Of a stretch of 64,000 nt of DNA, positions 25,669 to 34,266 are shown piece by piece. The notes under the pieces are model-generated. The model worked only from the letters and a program-made list of their open reading frames with translations, was not told the origin of the DNA and made no database searches. The position numbers and the translations under genes were made by a program. Origin of the DNA: Desulfonatronospira sp964577315 (GTDB taxonomy: Bacteria > Desulfobacterota > Desulfovibrionia > Desulfovibrionales > Desulfonatronovibrionaceae); contig CAZNYT010000005.1 of the NCBI GenBank assembly GCA_964577315.1, positions 1-64,000 of the forward strand, read 5' to 3'. Positions within the stretch are counted from its first letter, which is position 1. Every line of letters starts with the position of its first letter.

Positions 25669-25733
25669 GATTTACCTCCTTGTCACGGGTTAAAATTTTC
25701 CCTGTACCCTTTCCTAGCAACTACCGTGCCTTT

Positions 25734-25749
25734 TGGCATTGGCCTTGCT
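25734..25749 (+). promoter_or_regulatory. Sigma-54 promoter upstream of flgB
   Basis: TGGCATTGGCCTTGCT matches the sigma-54 -24/-12 consensus (TGGCAC-N5-TTGCW), with the invariant GG (25735-25736) and GC (25747-25748) separated by exactly ten bases. It lies about 135 bases upstream of flgB, in the gap between the divergent TPR gene and flgB. Sigma-54 control of rod and hook-basal-body genes is common in this group, and an enhancer-binding activator would be required. Confidence 0.75.
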
Positions 25750-25884
25750 AGCTTCTTGCAGGCACATGCAGTTACAAGCCAAAACCAGTTGGACGAGGCC
25801 AAAATCTCGTTTTGGAACGGGAGTTGCTTAAGACTACACAATAAGAAAATAAACCCTGCGCACCCCATTAAAAGGAGAGTCCTT

Positions 25885-26289
25885 ATGAAAGCGCTATTCA
25901 GCGACCACATCCATGTAACATCAACAGCAATGGACATGAGGCTGGAGCGTCAAAATGCCGTCTCCTCCAACCTAGCCAATGTCAAAACCCCTGGATATCA
26001 GCCCAGGCGGGTGGAATTCGAGGAACAATTGCAAGCAGCCCTGGATCTGGAGGGAAAATTATCCCGGACAACACCACAGCACATGCCTGCCAAGTTTGAT
26101 CCTCAAACCTTTGAAGGGGAATTTATAAAGGAAATGGAGCCCCGGGTATATCAGGGAGAAGATTCCGTGGACCTGGACCAGGAGATGTCCAAGATGTCCC
26201 AGAATACTCTGATGTACAACGCTTTGAGCCAGGTTATCAGCAAAAACTTCGAAGGACTTAAAACCGTAATCAGACAAGGAGGACAATAA
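25885..26289 (+). CDS. flgB: Flagellar proximal rod protein FlgB
   Basis: 134-residue rod subunit of the basal body, exported by the flagellar type III system. The frame is open upstream, but the start is set at the ATG with AAAGGAG seven bases before it; the protein then begins MKALFSDHIHVTSTAMDMRL. The rod/hook-family motif LERQNAVSSNLANVKTPGYQ is present near the N-terminus and the amphipathic C-terminal helix (MYNALSQVISKNFEGLK) is intact. It starts the flgB-flgC-fliE-fliF-fliG-fliH-fliI run. Its stop overlaps flgC (TAATG). Confidence 0.96.
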   Translation: MKALFSDHIHVTSTAMDMRLERQNAVSSNLANVKTPGYQPRRVEFEEQLQAALDLEGKLSRTTPQHMPAKFDPQTFEGEFIKEMEPRVYQGEDSVDLDQEMSKMSQNTLMYNALSQVISKNFEGLKTVIRQGGQ

Positions 26290-26729
26290 TGAGCTTCATG
26301 ACTTCTTTGGACATAGGCGCCTCCGCCCTTAGCGCGGAAAGAACCCACATGAACGTTATCTCCATGAACATGGCCAATGCCAATACTACCCGCACTCCCG
26401 AGGGCGGACCGTACCAGCGCAAAACCGTGGAGTTCAGGGCTACCCCGCTGGAAACCCCTTTTGAACAGGCCATGAAGACCGAGCTGGAAAGGGAGCTCCG
26501 GGGGGTAAAGGCCCAGAGAGTGCTCCACGACGACCGGCCATTTAAAATGGTGCATGATCCGGGACACCCGGATGCGGACGAGGAAGGCTACGTAAAAAAG
26601 CCGGATATCAACGTGGTGGAGGAAATGGCCAACATGTTGACAGCCACGCGTACCTACGAGGCCAATGTTTCCGCCGTGACCAACACCCAGGAAATGTTTA
26701 ACCAGGCTCTGCGGATCGGGCAGGGTTAA
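26289..26729 (+). CDS. flgC: Flagellar proximal rod protein FlgC
   Basis: 146-residue rod protein. The N-terminal motif MTSLDIGASALSAERTHMNV followed by NMANANTTRTPEGGPYQRK and the C-terminal EEMANMLTATRTYEANVSA are standard FlgC features. The start codon shares a base with the flgB stop. A 68-base gap separates it from fliE. Confidence 0.97.
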   Translation: MSFMTSLDIGASALSAERTHMNVISMNMANANTTRTPEGGPYQRKTVEFRATPLETPFEQAMKTELERELRGVKAQRVLHDDRPFKMVHDPGHPDADEEGYVKKPDINVVEEMANMLTATRTYEANVSAVTNTQEMFNQALRIGQG

Positions 26730-26797
26730 AAATCTTTTTCACCCCTTACTGGGCTAAAATGTTGTTTTGAACCTGAGGCATCTTCAGAGGAGGCAAT

Positions 26798-27118
26798 ATG
26801 TCCGTTTCAGATATGGCACTAAAGGCTTATACCGAAGCCATGCAGACCGGAGCGAACCTCCAGGGCTCCAATCCCGGCAGCGGCACCCAAAAGACCCAGG
26901 ATACTTTCACAGAGACCTTGAAAGAATCCTTGGGCAACGTAAATGAGCTCCAGGGCGAAAAGAGTGAAATGGTCAAGGCCTTTGCTTCCGGAGAGAGCGA
27001 AAACGTGCATGAGCTGATGATCAGCCTGGAAAAGGCGGGAGTGGCCATGCAAATGACGTCCGCGGTGCGAAACAAAGTTCTCGAGACCTACCAGGAACTG
27101 ATGCAAATGCCCTTTTAA
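26798..27118 (+). CDS. fliE: Flagellar hook-basal body protein FliE
   Basis: 106-residue adaptor joining the MS ring and rod. It has the typical FliE size and C-terminus (VHELMISLEKAGVAMQMTSAVRNKVLETYQELMQM). An AGGAGG ribosome-binding site is present. It is followed by a 156-base spacer before fliF in which no clear promoter was found. Confidence 0.95.
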   Translation: MSVSDMALKAYTEAMQTGANLQGSNPGSGTQKTQDTFTETLKESLGNVNELQGEKSEMVKAFASGESENVHELMISLEKAGVAMQMTSAVRNKVLETYQELMQMPF

Positions 27119-27274
27119 TTTGCTGCAAGGATTCAACTAGGACCCGAAATGTTTTTGATACCTGAAAAGCATATTGCACTCATGACAAGCCGCATCCACG
27201 GACGCGGTAACTTCGGTTTAAGGCTGTCCCTACCGGGCAAACAAGAACCTGATTCATAAAAAGGGGAATTGGTC

Positions 27275-28876
27275 ATGCCTCCATTTCTGAAAAACCTGCA
27301 GGACAAGATCCTTCAAACCTGGTCCAACAGTACAATGCCCCAGCGCATCCTGATTGCCGGGCTAGGCCTATCCGTGATTATAGCCTTTGTTTTTCTCATG
27401 ATATTTTTTACCCGGCCGGATTACAGCGTTCTTTTCAGCGACATCCATCCTGAAGACGCCTCCAGAGTGGTTGAGACCCTGGAGAATGAGAATGTTCGCT
27501 ACGAGCTGGAAGATGACGGGACCACCATTTTGGTGCCCTCGGATAAAATCCATGAAATGCGTCTGGCAGTATCAGGGGAAGGAGCCTTGCGCGGTGAGGG
27601 CATGGGTTTTGAGCTCTTTGACGATACCCAGATTGGACAGACGGATTTTGTCCAGGACGTAAATTATCAGCGAGCCTTGCAGGCGGAGCTGGCTAGAACC
27701 ATCTCCGAATACGAGGAAGTGGAAAACGCCCGGGTGCATTTGGTCCTGCCCGAGGACAGCCTGTTCATAGAGGAAGACTCCCCTGCTTCCGCCTCGGTAG
27801 TGCTGAATCTAAGAAGGGGACAAAGCCTGGATTCTAGTCAGATTCAAAGCATAGTTAATCTGGTGGAAACCGGGGTGGAAGACATGGACCGGGACCGGAT
27901 AACCATATCCGATACCCAGGGCAGGGTCCTGTATGAACCTCAAAAAGATATCCTGGACGGCATGACCACCACCCAACTGGACTATCAGCAAAGCCTTCAA
28001 GAGGACCTGGAACGGCGTATCGAACACATGCTCACCCCTTTTGCCGGGCCGGGCAGGATAATAGCCAAGGTAAACGCGGATCTGGACTTTGACAGACGCA
28101 CCATTCACCAGGAACACTTTGACCCGGATGAAAGCGTGGTGCGCAGCGAGCAAAGATCCATGGAGGAAAGCAGCGGGGGGACCTTTATGGAGGAAGGAGT
28201 CCCTGAGGCACCCTTTCAGGAAGGAGCCCAGGGACCTGCCACCACCCAGGAAACCTTCCGGCAGGACCAAACCGTTAACTACGAGATAAGCAAGGAAGAA
28301 CAACAAATCGTCACCTCGGTCGGGGACGTGGAGCGCTTGAGTGTGGCTGTTCTGGTGGACGGGGAGTACGTAACAGACGAAGCCGGGGAAATGGTCTATG
28401 AACCCCGCCCCGAGGGGGAACTGGAGAACATCCAGCAGCTGGTTCAGCAGGCAGTGGGCTACAGCGAGGAGCGCGGGGACAGTATCGAGGTAAGCAGTGT
28501 TGCTTTCGGCGTACCCGAACCTGAACCCGAACCCACCCTGGTAGACAATTTGAGCCGCTATTTTGACACCTTTGGCAAGCCCTTGCTAAATGCCATATTG
28601 GTTTTACTTTTTCTTTTGCTTGTGGTAAGGCCTATATTGATGGCTATTCTAAAACCCAAGGTAGCTGAAGAAGAAAAAGAGGACGAGATGGAAGGCTTGC
28701 CTGAAACCCAGAGGCGGGAGGCCCTTACCACCGGCATAGGTGAAGAGGAGATGGAAAGCCTTGAGGACCAGAAACGGGTGGAGAACCTCAAGGCCTATGC
28801 CACGCAACTGGCAGACGAGAACTTTGATCAGGCCTTTGCAGTGATCAAAAAATGGCTTAAAGAGGAGAAGGCATAA
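27275..28876 (+). CDS. fliF: Flagellar MS-ring protein FliF
   Basis: 533 residues. One transmembrane helix lies near the N-terminus (about 20-42) and a second near residue 440-465 (LLNAILVLLFLLLVVRPILM), with the periplasmic ring-building domains between (VHLVLPEDSLFIEEDSPASA is the conserved YscJ/FliF segment). The cytoplasmic tail, which binds FliG, is acidic. The start is placed at the ATG 8 bases after AAGGGG; a TTG two codons earlier is too close to that site. fliG follows without a gap. Confidence 0.97.
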   Translation: MPPFLKNLQDKILQTWSNSTMPQRILIAGLGLSVIIAFVFLMIFFTRPDYSVLFSDIHPEDASRVVETLENENVRYELEDDGTTILVPSDKIHEMRLAVSGEGALRGEGMGFELFDDTQIGQTDFVQDVNYQRALQAELARTISEYEEVENARVHLVLPEDSLFIEEDSPASASVVLNLRRGQSLDSSQIQSIVNLVETGVEDMDRDRITISDTQGRVLYEPQKDILDGMTTTQLDYQQSLQEDLERRIEHMLTPFAGPGRIIAKVNADLDFDRRTIHQEHFDPDESVVRSEQRSMEESSGGTFMEEGVPEAPFQEGAQGPATTQETFRQDQTVNYEISKEEQQIVTSVGDVERLSVAVLVDGEYVTDEAGEMVYEPRPEGELENIQQLVQQAVGYSEERGDSIEVSSVAFGVPEPEPEPTLVDNLSRYFDTFGKPLLNAILVLLFLLLVVRPILMAILKPKVAEEEKEDEMEGLPETQRREALTTGIGEEEMESLEDQKRVENLKAYATQLADENFDQAFAVIKKWLKEEKA

Positions 28877-29884
28877 GTGGCTGAGGAAAAACTTAGCGGG
28901 TCTCAAAAAACGGCTGTGCTTATGCTTGCCCTTGGAGACAGCTTTACTTCGGAAGTATTCAAGCGTCTGGACAAACACGAGTTGACCAAGGTCTCCAAGG
29001 CCATGCTGGAGATGGAATCCGTGCCCAAGGAAACAGCTGAAGCAGTGCTCAAGGAGTTTAACCAAACCCTGGCCAGCGGGCAGGAAATGCTCACGGGAGG
29101 AGAGGATCAGGTTAAACGCATGCTCACCAGGCTCCTGGATGAAGACACCGCCAAGTACGTAATGGACTCCCTGGATCTGGACACCGGACCGGCACCTTTC
29201 CGGGAGCTGATGAATGTAAGTCCCAAGATCCTCTCCCAGATCCTGCGCAACGAACATCCTCAGACCTTGGCCCTGATCACCGGCCACCTTCCTTCGGAAA
29301 ACGCTGCTGAATTACTGCAAAACCTGCCTCCGGGACTGAGGACCGAGGTCCTGATGCGTCTTGCCAAGCTTGAAGCCGTACCTGAAGATATGCTGATGGA
29401 AGTGGACAAGGTCCTCCAGAATCAGCTTATAGCCATAGGCGCCAAGGAGGGCAAAAAAGTCGGGGGTGTGCAGTCAGTGGCAGAAATCCTGAATTCAGTG
29501 GAGCGCAGCATCGAGGAAGAGGTTCTCTCGGATATCGAGGAGGAATCCTCTCAAATGGCTGAAGACATCCGCCAGCTCATGTTTGTCTTCGAGGATATCC
29601 AAAACCTAGATGACCGAGCTATACGCGAGGTACTTAAGGAGATAAGCAACGAAGATCTCACCATGGCCCTGAAAACAGCCTCCAACGAGCTCACGGAAAA
29701 GTTTTTGTCCAATCTTTCTCAAAGAGCTGCTGGGATGATCCGGGAAGACCTGGAAATCATGGGTCCTGCCAAGTTGTCAGATGTGGAAGCCGCCCAGCAG
29801 AATATCGTAAAGACCGTCCGTCGTCTGGAGGCAGAAGGCAGGGTAGTCATAGCAGGCAAGGGAGGTGGAGAACAGCTTGTCTAA
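28877..29884 (+). CDS. fliG: Flagellar motor switch protein FliG
   Basis: 335-residue rotor protein that transmits torque from the stator. It begins at a GTG immediately after the fliF stop, with AGAGGAG upstream. The N-terminal FliF-binding part (LSGSQKTAVLMLALG), the middle EHPQTLALITGHLP motif and the C-terminal torque helix (DDRAIREVLKEISNEDLTMAL) with its charged residues are visible. The end overlaps the start region of fliH. Confidence 0.97.
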   Translation: MAEEKLSGSQKTAVLMLALGDSFTSEVFKRLDKHELTKVSKAMLEMESVPKETAEAVLKEFNQTLASGQEMLTGGEDQVKRMLTRLLDEDTAKYVMDSLDLDTGPAPFRELMNVSPKILSQILRNEHPQTLALITGHLPSENAAELLQNLPPGLRTEVLMRLAKLEAVPEDMLMEVDKVLQNQLIAIGAKEGKKVGGVQSVAEILNSVERSIEEEVLSDIEEESSQMAEDIRQLMFVFEDIQNLDDRAIREVLKEISNEDLTMALKTASNELTEKFLSNLSQRAAGMIREDLEIMGPAKLSDVEAAQQNIVKTVRRLEAEGRVVIAGKGGGEQLV

Positions 29885-30599
29885 CAACAGTGGCAACAAC
29901 AAGAAAGGCCGGGTTATAATGGGATTGCAGAGCAAGGGCCTGGACGAGCTGGACAGGGAGGCAGAGGCCTCATCCAGTCGCATCCCCCCGGAATCCGAGG
30001 ATGAATTTATCCTCAGGGTCAAGAATAAGGCCCAGGACAAGGCCTCCCAGATCCTGAACCAAGCCCTGGAGGAGTCGGAACAGATAAGGCAGAGGGCAGC
30101 CCAGGAAGGTTACGATCAAGGCAAGACCCAGGCCCAGCAAGAAATTGAAAAACTCAAAAAAGAGCAAAGCCAACAATTAGACAAACTCTTAAACCAACTC
30201 CAGCAGGGCAAACAAGAGATCTGGAACCAGTACCGCGAGGACCTGGTCTGGGTACTAAAAGCCTGCCTGGAAAAAATCCTGGGAAAAGAAATTCAGGCCC
30301 ACAATCCTGAAATCCTGGAAAACCTGCTCCGAGAATCCTTGGATCTATTGGAGAGCACCAAGGAGCTCACCATCTCGGTAAACAAAAAAGATCTTTCCCT
30401 GATCCAGGAATTAGTGGAAAAAGCCGACTCTGGCCAAAATGAGCTGTCCAAGTGCAAAATCAAATCCTCCTCTGAGATCAAGAAAGGGGGATTGGTTCTG
30501 GAAGACGGGCTGGGCATGGTGGACAACACCCTGGATAGCAGGTACCACCAGATCAAATCCCTGGTGGATCAATTATCCTTGCACGAGGAAGAATCATGA
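29877..30599 (+). CDS. fliH: Flagellar export ATPase regulator FliH
   Basis: About 240 residues. FliH holds the FliI ATPase at the export gate. The N-terminal half is Gln/Lys/Glu-rich and strongly coiled-coil (RQRAAQEGYDQGKTQAQQEI is the usual FliH segment), and the C-terminal part carries a V-ATPase-E-like domain. The start is uncertain: a TTG at 29877 has GGAG six bases upstream and overlaps the fliG stop, giving MSNNSGNNKKGRVIMG; a GTG at 29865 and an ATG at 29919 are alternatives. The stop overlaps fliI as ATGA. Confidence 0.9.
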   Translation: MSNNSGNNKKGRVIMGLQSKGLDELDREAEASSSRIPPESEDEFILRVKNKAQDKASQILNQALEESEQIRQRAAQEGYDQGKTQAQQEIEKLKKEQSQQLDKLLNQLQQGKQEIWNQYREDLVWVLKACLEKILGKEIQAHNPEILENLLRESLDLLESTKELTISVNKKDLSLIQELVEKADSGQNELSKCKIKSSSEIKKGGLVLEDGLGMVDNTLDSRYHQIKSLVDQLSLHEEES

Positions 30600-31915
30600 C
30601 TCTGGATACTGCCACCTGCCAGGAATTGCTCCAGGATATGGACCCGGTTCTCACCTATGGCAAGGTTTCCAAGGTCGTAGGCCTGGTTGTTGAAGGACAA
30701 GGGATCAAGGCTCCCCTGGGCTCAGTGTGTCAGCTCCTCCCGGATGATCCTAACAGGAACACCCCCATCGATGCCGAAGTTGTGGGATTCCGGAATAATT
30801 CCATTCTGTTTATGCCCTACGAGGATATGCGGGGCATCAAACCCGGGAGCTTGATACAAAACACCTCGGTTCCTCCACTGTTCCCGGTGGGAAACAGATA
30901 CCTGAACCAGGCAGTGGACGCCTTTGGCAATCCCCTTCAAAGTGATGCCACAATTACTCCCCGCAAATATTACCCCCTTTACGCTAAGCCCATCAATCCC
31001 TTGGAAAGACCCCGGATAGACGAGCCCCTGGACGTGGGCATAAAATCCATCAATGGTTTGCTCACCCTGGGCAAAGGACAAAGAGTGGGGATAATGGCCG
31101 GATCCGGTGTGGGTAAAAGTACTGCCATGGGCATGATGGCCAGGTATACCGAGGCAGACGTAAATGTCATCGCCTTGGTAGGGGAGCGGGGAAGAGAAGT
31201 TCTGGAATTCATGGACAAGGATCTGGGACCGGAAGGAATGGCCAAGTCCACTTTGGTAGTGGCCACCTCGGACCAGAGCCCATTGATCCGGATGCGGGCA
31301 GCTTATGCAGCCACAGCCATGGCGGAATATTTTCGGGATCAGGGCAAGGACGTGCTCCTGATGATGGATTCCGTGACCAGGTTTGCCATGGCTGCCAGAG
31401 AAGTGGGACTAGCCGCAGGAGAACCCCCTACCACCAGGGGATACACCCCCACTGTTTTCTCCCATCTTCCCAAGCTTTTGGAACGTTCCGGCAAAAATCG
31501 CAAGGGCAGCATAACCGGGATTTACACCGTGCTGGTAGAAGGGGACGACTTTAACGAGCCCATAGCGGACGCAACGCGCTCCATCCTGGACGGACATATC
31601 GTATTGACCCGGGAACTGGCTGACAAGGGACACTACCCAGCTATTGACGTTTTGAAAAGCATCAGCAGGCTGAGAAAGGACGTAGCCCCCCAGGAGGTTA
31701 TCCAGGCCGGGGAACAGATTATCCGCTTATTAGCAGCCTATGAACGGGCCGAAGACATGATCAACATCGGGGCTTACGTCAAGGGCAGCAACCAGGAAAT
31801 TGACAAGGCCATAAAATTGAAGGATCCTATTAACGACTTTCTACGTCAAAATATTGAAGACAAGTTCACCCTCCAACAAAGCTACCAGCAACTCCAAGCC
31901 TTGCTTCACAGGTAA
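30596..31915 (+). CDS. fliI: Flagellum-specific ATP synthase FliI
   Basis: Export-apparatus ATPase of 439 residues, related to F1-beta. Walker A is GSGVGKST (169-176) and Walker B is VLLMMDSVTRFAMA. The segment PPTTRGYTPTVFSHLPKLLER is characteristic of flagellar and type III ATPases. It is translationally coupled to fliH. It ends 2 bases before the converging hldE-C gene, and fliJ does not follow, so the operon stops here. Confidence 0.97.
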   Translation: MTLDTATCQELLQDMDPVLTYGKVSKVVGLVVEGQGIKAPLGSVCQLLPDDPNRNTPIDAEVVGFRNNSILFMPYEDMRGIKPGSLIQNTSVPPLFPVGNRYLNQAVDAFGNPLQSDATITPRKYYPLYAKPINPLERPRIDEPLDVGIKSINGLLTLGKGQRVGIMAGSGVGKSTAMGMMARYTEADVNVIALVGERGREVLEFMDKDLGPEGMAKSTLVVATSDQSPLIRMRAAYAATAMAEYFRDQGKDVLLMMDSVTRFAMAAREVGLAAGEPPTTRGYTPTVFSHLPKLLERSGKNRKGSITGIYTVLVEGDDFNEPIADATRSILDGHIVLTRELADKGHYPAIDVLKSISRLRKDVAPQEVIQAGEQIIRLLAAYERAEDMINIGAYVKGSNQEIDKAIKLKDPINDFLRQNIEDKFTLQQSYQQLQALLHR

Positions 31916-31917
31916 CG

Positions 31918-32394
31918 TCATTTGCCAGTTATCCTGGAGATTATTTCGGAGGTGGAATATCCCGGGGTTAAAGGCAGGCTGACCACTTTTCCTCCCCAAG
32001 CCTCTACCACATCCCGCCCCACGATTTGCTCCAAGGGCCAGTCCCCTCCTTTAACCAGGACATGGGGTTTAACCCTTTGAATCAATGCGTACGGGGTTTC
32101 TTGCTCGAAAAGGATTACGTAATCCACGCAGGCTAGAGCAGCTAACACCCGGGAGCGGTCCTGCTCCGGATTAACCGGGCGGCTTCCCCCGGGTTTTATC
32201 CGACGCACCGAAGAATCGCTGTTCAGTCCCACCACAAGCAGATCCCCCAGAGATCTGGCCTGCTCCAAATAAGTTACATGCCCTGGATGCAAAATATCAA
32301 AACAACCGTTGGTAAAAACGATGCCTTTATCCTGCACTGTTTCCCGGATCTGCTCGAAATTTTCCAGAGATACCACTTTGGGGCTGCTGTCCAT
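31918..32394 (-). CDS. rfaE2: D-glycero-beta-D-manno-heptose 1-phosphate adenylyltransferase
   Basis: 158-residue nucleotidyltransferase making ADP-heptose; it equals the C-terminal domain of bifunctional HldE. The cytidylyltransferase signature is TNGCFDILHPGH (HxGH at 36-39), and the C-terminal YSTSEIISRI supports this family. The kinase half is not in the window. It functions in the same pathway as gmhB and the heptosyltransferases about 12 kb away. It is the last gene of a minus-strand run, 3 bases after hemW. Confidence 0.93.
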   Translation of the reverse strand: MDSSPKVVSLENFEQIRETVQDKGIVFTNGCFDILHPGHVTYLEQARSLGDLLVVGLNSDSSVRRIKPGGSRPVNPEQDRSRVLAALACVDYVILFEQETPYALIQRVKPHVLVKGGDWPLEQIVGRDVVEAWGGKVVSLPLTPGYSTSEIISRITGK

Positions 32395-32397
32395 TTT

Positions 32398-33525
32398 TTA
32401 CTCCATGAAAAGGTCCATGATGGAATCACTTACCAACATGCCGTTCTTGGTCAGGCGGAGATATCCGTTGGCTATGCGGATCAAGGCGTTTTTATGAAGG
32501 GTTTGAATAACCCGGTGGTATTTGCGACAAAAATTTTTTCCGGTCAATCTGCGGTATTCTTTCAGGGAAAGTCCTTTTGTGGTCCGCAGAGAGAGCATGA
32601 CAAATTCATTGATTTTTTGATCCGGGCTTAGAACCTCCCGGTCCAGATCCTGGATAACTCTGTCCCCCTGGCTCTGATAATCTTTTACCCCGGGAGGATT
32701 CTGCCAGCGTATTCCGTTTACTGTGGAAACCGCGGAAGGACCCAGGCCCAAAAAGGAATTCCCGGACCAATATCCCAGGTTGTGTTGACAACAATATCCC
32801 ATGCGGGCAAAGTTGGATATTTCGTACTGTAAAAACCCCTCGGATTCCAGATACTCACCTCCATACATATACATCTTGGCCATTTCCTTTTCCCCGGGAA
32901 AATACAGATCTTGGTATTCAGCCATTTCCATAAGCCGGGTTCCGGGTTCCAGGCTCAACCCGTAGCAGGAAAGATGCTGAGGCCCCACCTGGAGGCCCCG
33001 GCGCAGGGTTTCCATCCAACCCTTCAAGGTTTGTCCAGGCAGCCCCCAAATAAAATCCAGACTGAGATTGAAAAAACCCGCTTCCCGGATCATTTCAGCC
33101 GCTTGCAGGGCCTGCCCTGCGCTGTGCCTGCGACCCAAGAAAAAAAGCAGCTCGTCATCCAGGCACTGCACCCCCAAGCTGACCCGGTTGATTCCCATGG
33201 ATTTAAGGACATTCAAATAGGTTGGATCTTGTATATCCTCGGGATTGGCCTCTATAGTGAACTCGCACCCGGACACAGGTTCCAGGTGCCGGTACACGCA
33301 CTCCAGAATCCGGCTAAGAGCGGACAAAGGCAAAATTGTGGGCGTTCCCCCTCCCAGATAAAGGCTGGTAATGGACTTGTCCTCAATCTCCCTGCTGCGG
33401 ACCTTTATCTCGTGCTCCAGGGCCTGCAGATAAATCTCTGCCGGTTCAGATATGTATTCCTGGGAGGCAAAGGCGCAATAAGCGCATTTCTTTCTGCAAA
33501 ACGGTACATGGATATACAGCAGCAT
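32398..33525 (-). CDS. hemW: Radical SAM haem chaperone HemW
   Basis: 375 residues, coproporphyrinogen oxidase-like family. The radical SAM cluster motif is Cys10-x3-Cys14-x2-Cys17, followed by AF rather than the extra Cys of true HemN, which points to HemW, a haem-binding chaperone. TSLYLGGGTPTILP and INRVSLGVQCLDDELLFFLGR are the typical downstream segments, with a C-terminal HemN_C-type domain. Upstream is a 195-base gap with an R3 hairpin repeat. True oxidase activity is unlikely but not excluded. Confidence 0.9.
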   Translation of the reverse strand: MLLYIHVPFCRKKCAYCAFASQEYISEPAEIYLQALEHEIKVRSREIEDKSITSLYLGGGTPTILPLSALSRILECVYRHLEPVSGCEFTIEANPEDIQDPTYLNVLKSMGINRVSLGVQCLDDELLFFLGRRHSAGQALQAAEMIREAGFFNLSLDFIWGLPGQTLKGWMETLRRGLQVGPQHLSCYGLSLEPGTRLMEMAEYQDLYFPGEKEMAKMYMYGGEYLESEGFLQYEISNFARMGYCCQHNLGYWSGNSFLGLGPSAVSTVNGIRWQNPPGVKDYQSQGDRVIQDLDREVLSPDQKINEFVMLSLRTTKGLSLKEYRRLTGKNFCRKYHRVIQTLHKNALIRIANGYLRLTKNGMLVSDSIMDLFME

Positions 33526-33553
33526 AATTTTTTATGCCTGGAAAAAATCCCGG

Positions 33554-33637
33554 ATGCCACTGCAAAAATCCTTTTTGCAGTGGCAGCAGACAGTAGTCAG
33601 TGGTCAGGAGTCAGTAAAAACAAAGAGTTACGATAGT
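33554..33637 (+). repeat. R3 hairpin repeat, copy 1
   Basis: An about 85-base unit between hemW and queH. It opens with a perfect 13-bp hairpin, GCCACTGCAAAAA / TTTTTGCAGTGGC with a TCC loop (33556-33584), followed by GTCAGTGGTCAGGAGTCAGTA and CAAAGAG. The same order of blocks is found in reverse orientation at 45433-45517. The hairpin has no T-run after it, so a terminator role is doubtful. Confidence 0.75.
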
Positions 33638-33720
33638 TCGTTTTTCTTGAAATTTTTCTTGCTGACTTTTTGCATGTGCATCATCCCGGGAATTCGTCCC
33701 GCAAGCCCTCCCTGTCCGAC

Positions 33721-34263
33721 TCATAATCTATTTTTAAATCTCTCAAGCTCACTGTAAATGCAGCCGCAGTAATTCTGGCGGTATATTTCCGTGTGCATGC
33801 CTTCATCCTTTTCAGCATAATTGCCACCGCCCCGAAAATCCTGGTACAAAAAACCACATTGAGAACGCTCCAGAGTGTGTCCTAGTCTTTTTACCTGCTC
33901 ATGGGGCTGTTTCTTGCTGGACAGAAGAGTGGTGCTGAAAAAATCGAAGCCTCCTCTCTGGGCCACTAGGCGGGTACGCTCCAAGCGCATCTGCTGACAC
34001 AAAAAACATCTCCAGTCCTCGCGAAAAACTATCTGGCGCAAAAAATCCCGGGGATCATACTCCTTATCCAGATAAATGATTTTTACTTCCAACCTCCGGG
34101 CTACTTCCTGGAGCGCTTCTCTACGCAAAAGATACTCCTGCAAGGGATGAATATTGGGATTGTAAAAAAGCCCCATCACCTGGTAACCTTGCTCTCTTAA
34201 AGCCTGCAGGGGATAAATGGCGCATGGGCCGCAGCAAACATGCACAAGCACCCTGGGTGGCAC
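33721..34263 (-). CDS. queH: Epoxyqueuosine reductase QueH
   Basis: 180 residues, DUF208 family, the non-cobalamin enzyme for the last step of queuosine synthesis in tRNA. The cysteine pattern is intact: HVCCGPC (Cys10, Cys11, Cys14), RCFLC in the middle and NYCGC near the C-terminus, which bind an Fe-S cluster and a further metal site. It lies 3 bases after the ribonuclease gene and shares its transcript. Other queuosine genes are not in the window. Confidence 0.92.
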   Translation of the reverse strand: MPPRVLVHVCCGPCAIYPLQALREQGYQVMGLFYNPNIHPLQEYLLRREALQEVARRLEVKIIYLDKEYDPRDFLRQIVFREDWRCFLCQQMRLERTRLVAQRGGFDFFSTTLLSSKKQPHEQVKRLGHTLERSQCGFLYQDFRGGGNYAEKDEGMHTEIYRQNYCGCIYSELERFKNRL

Positions 34264-34266
34264 CTC

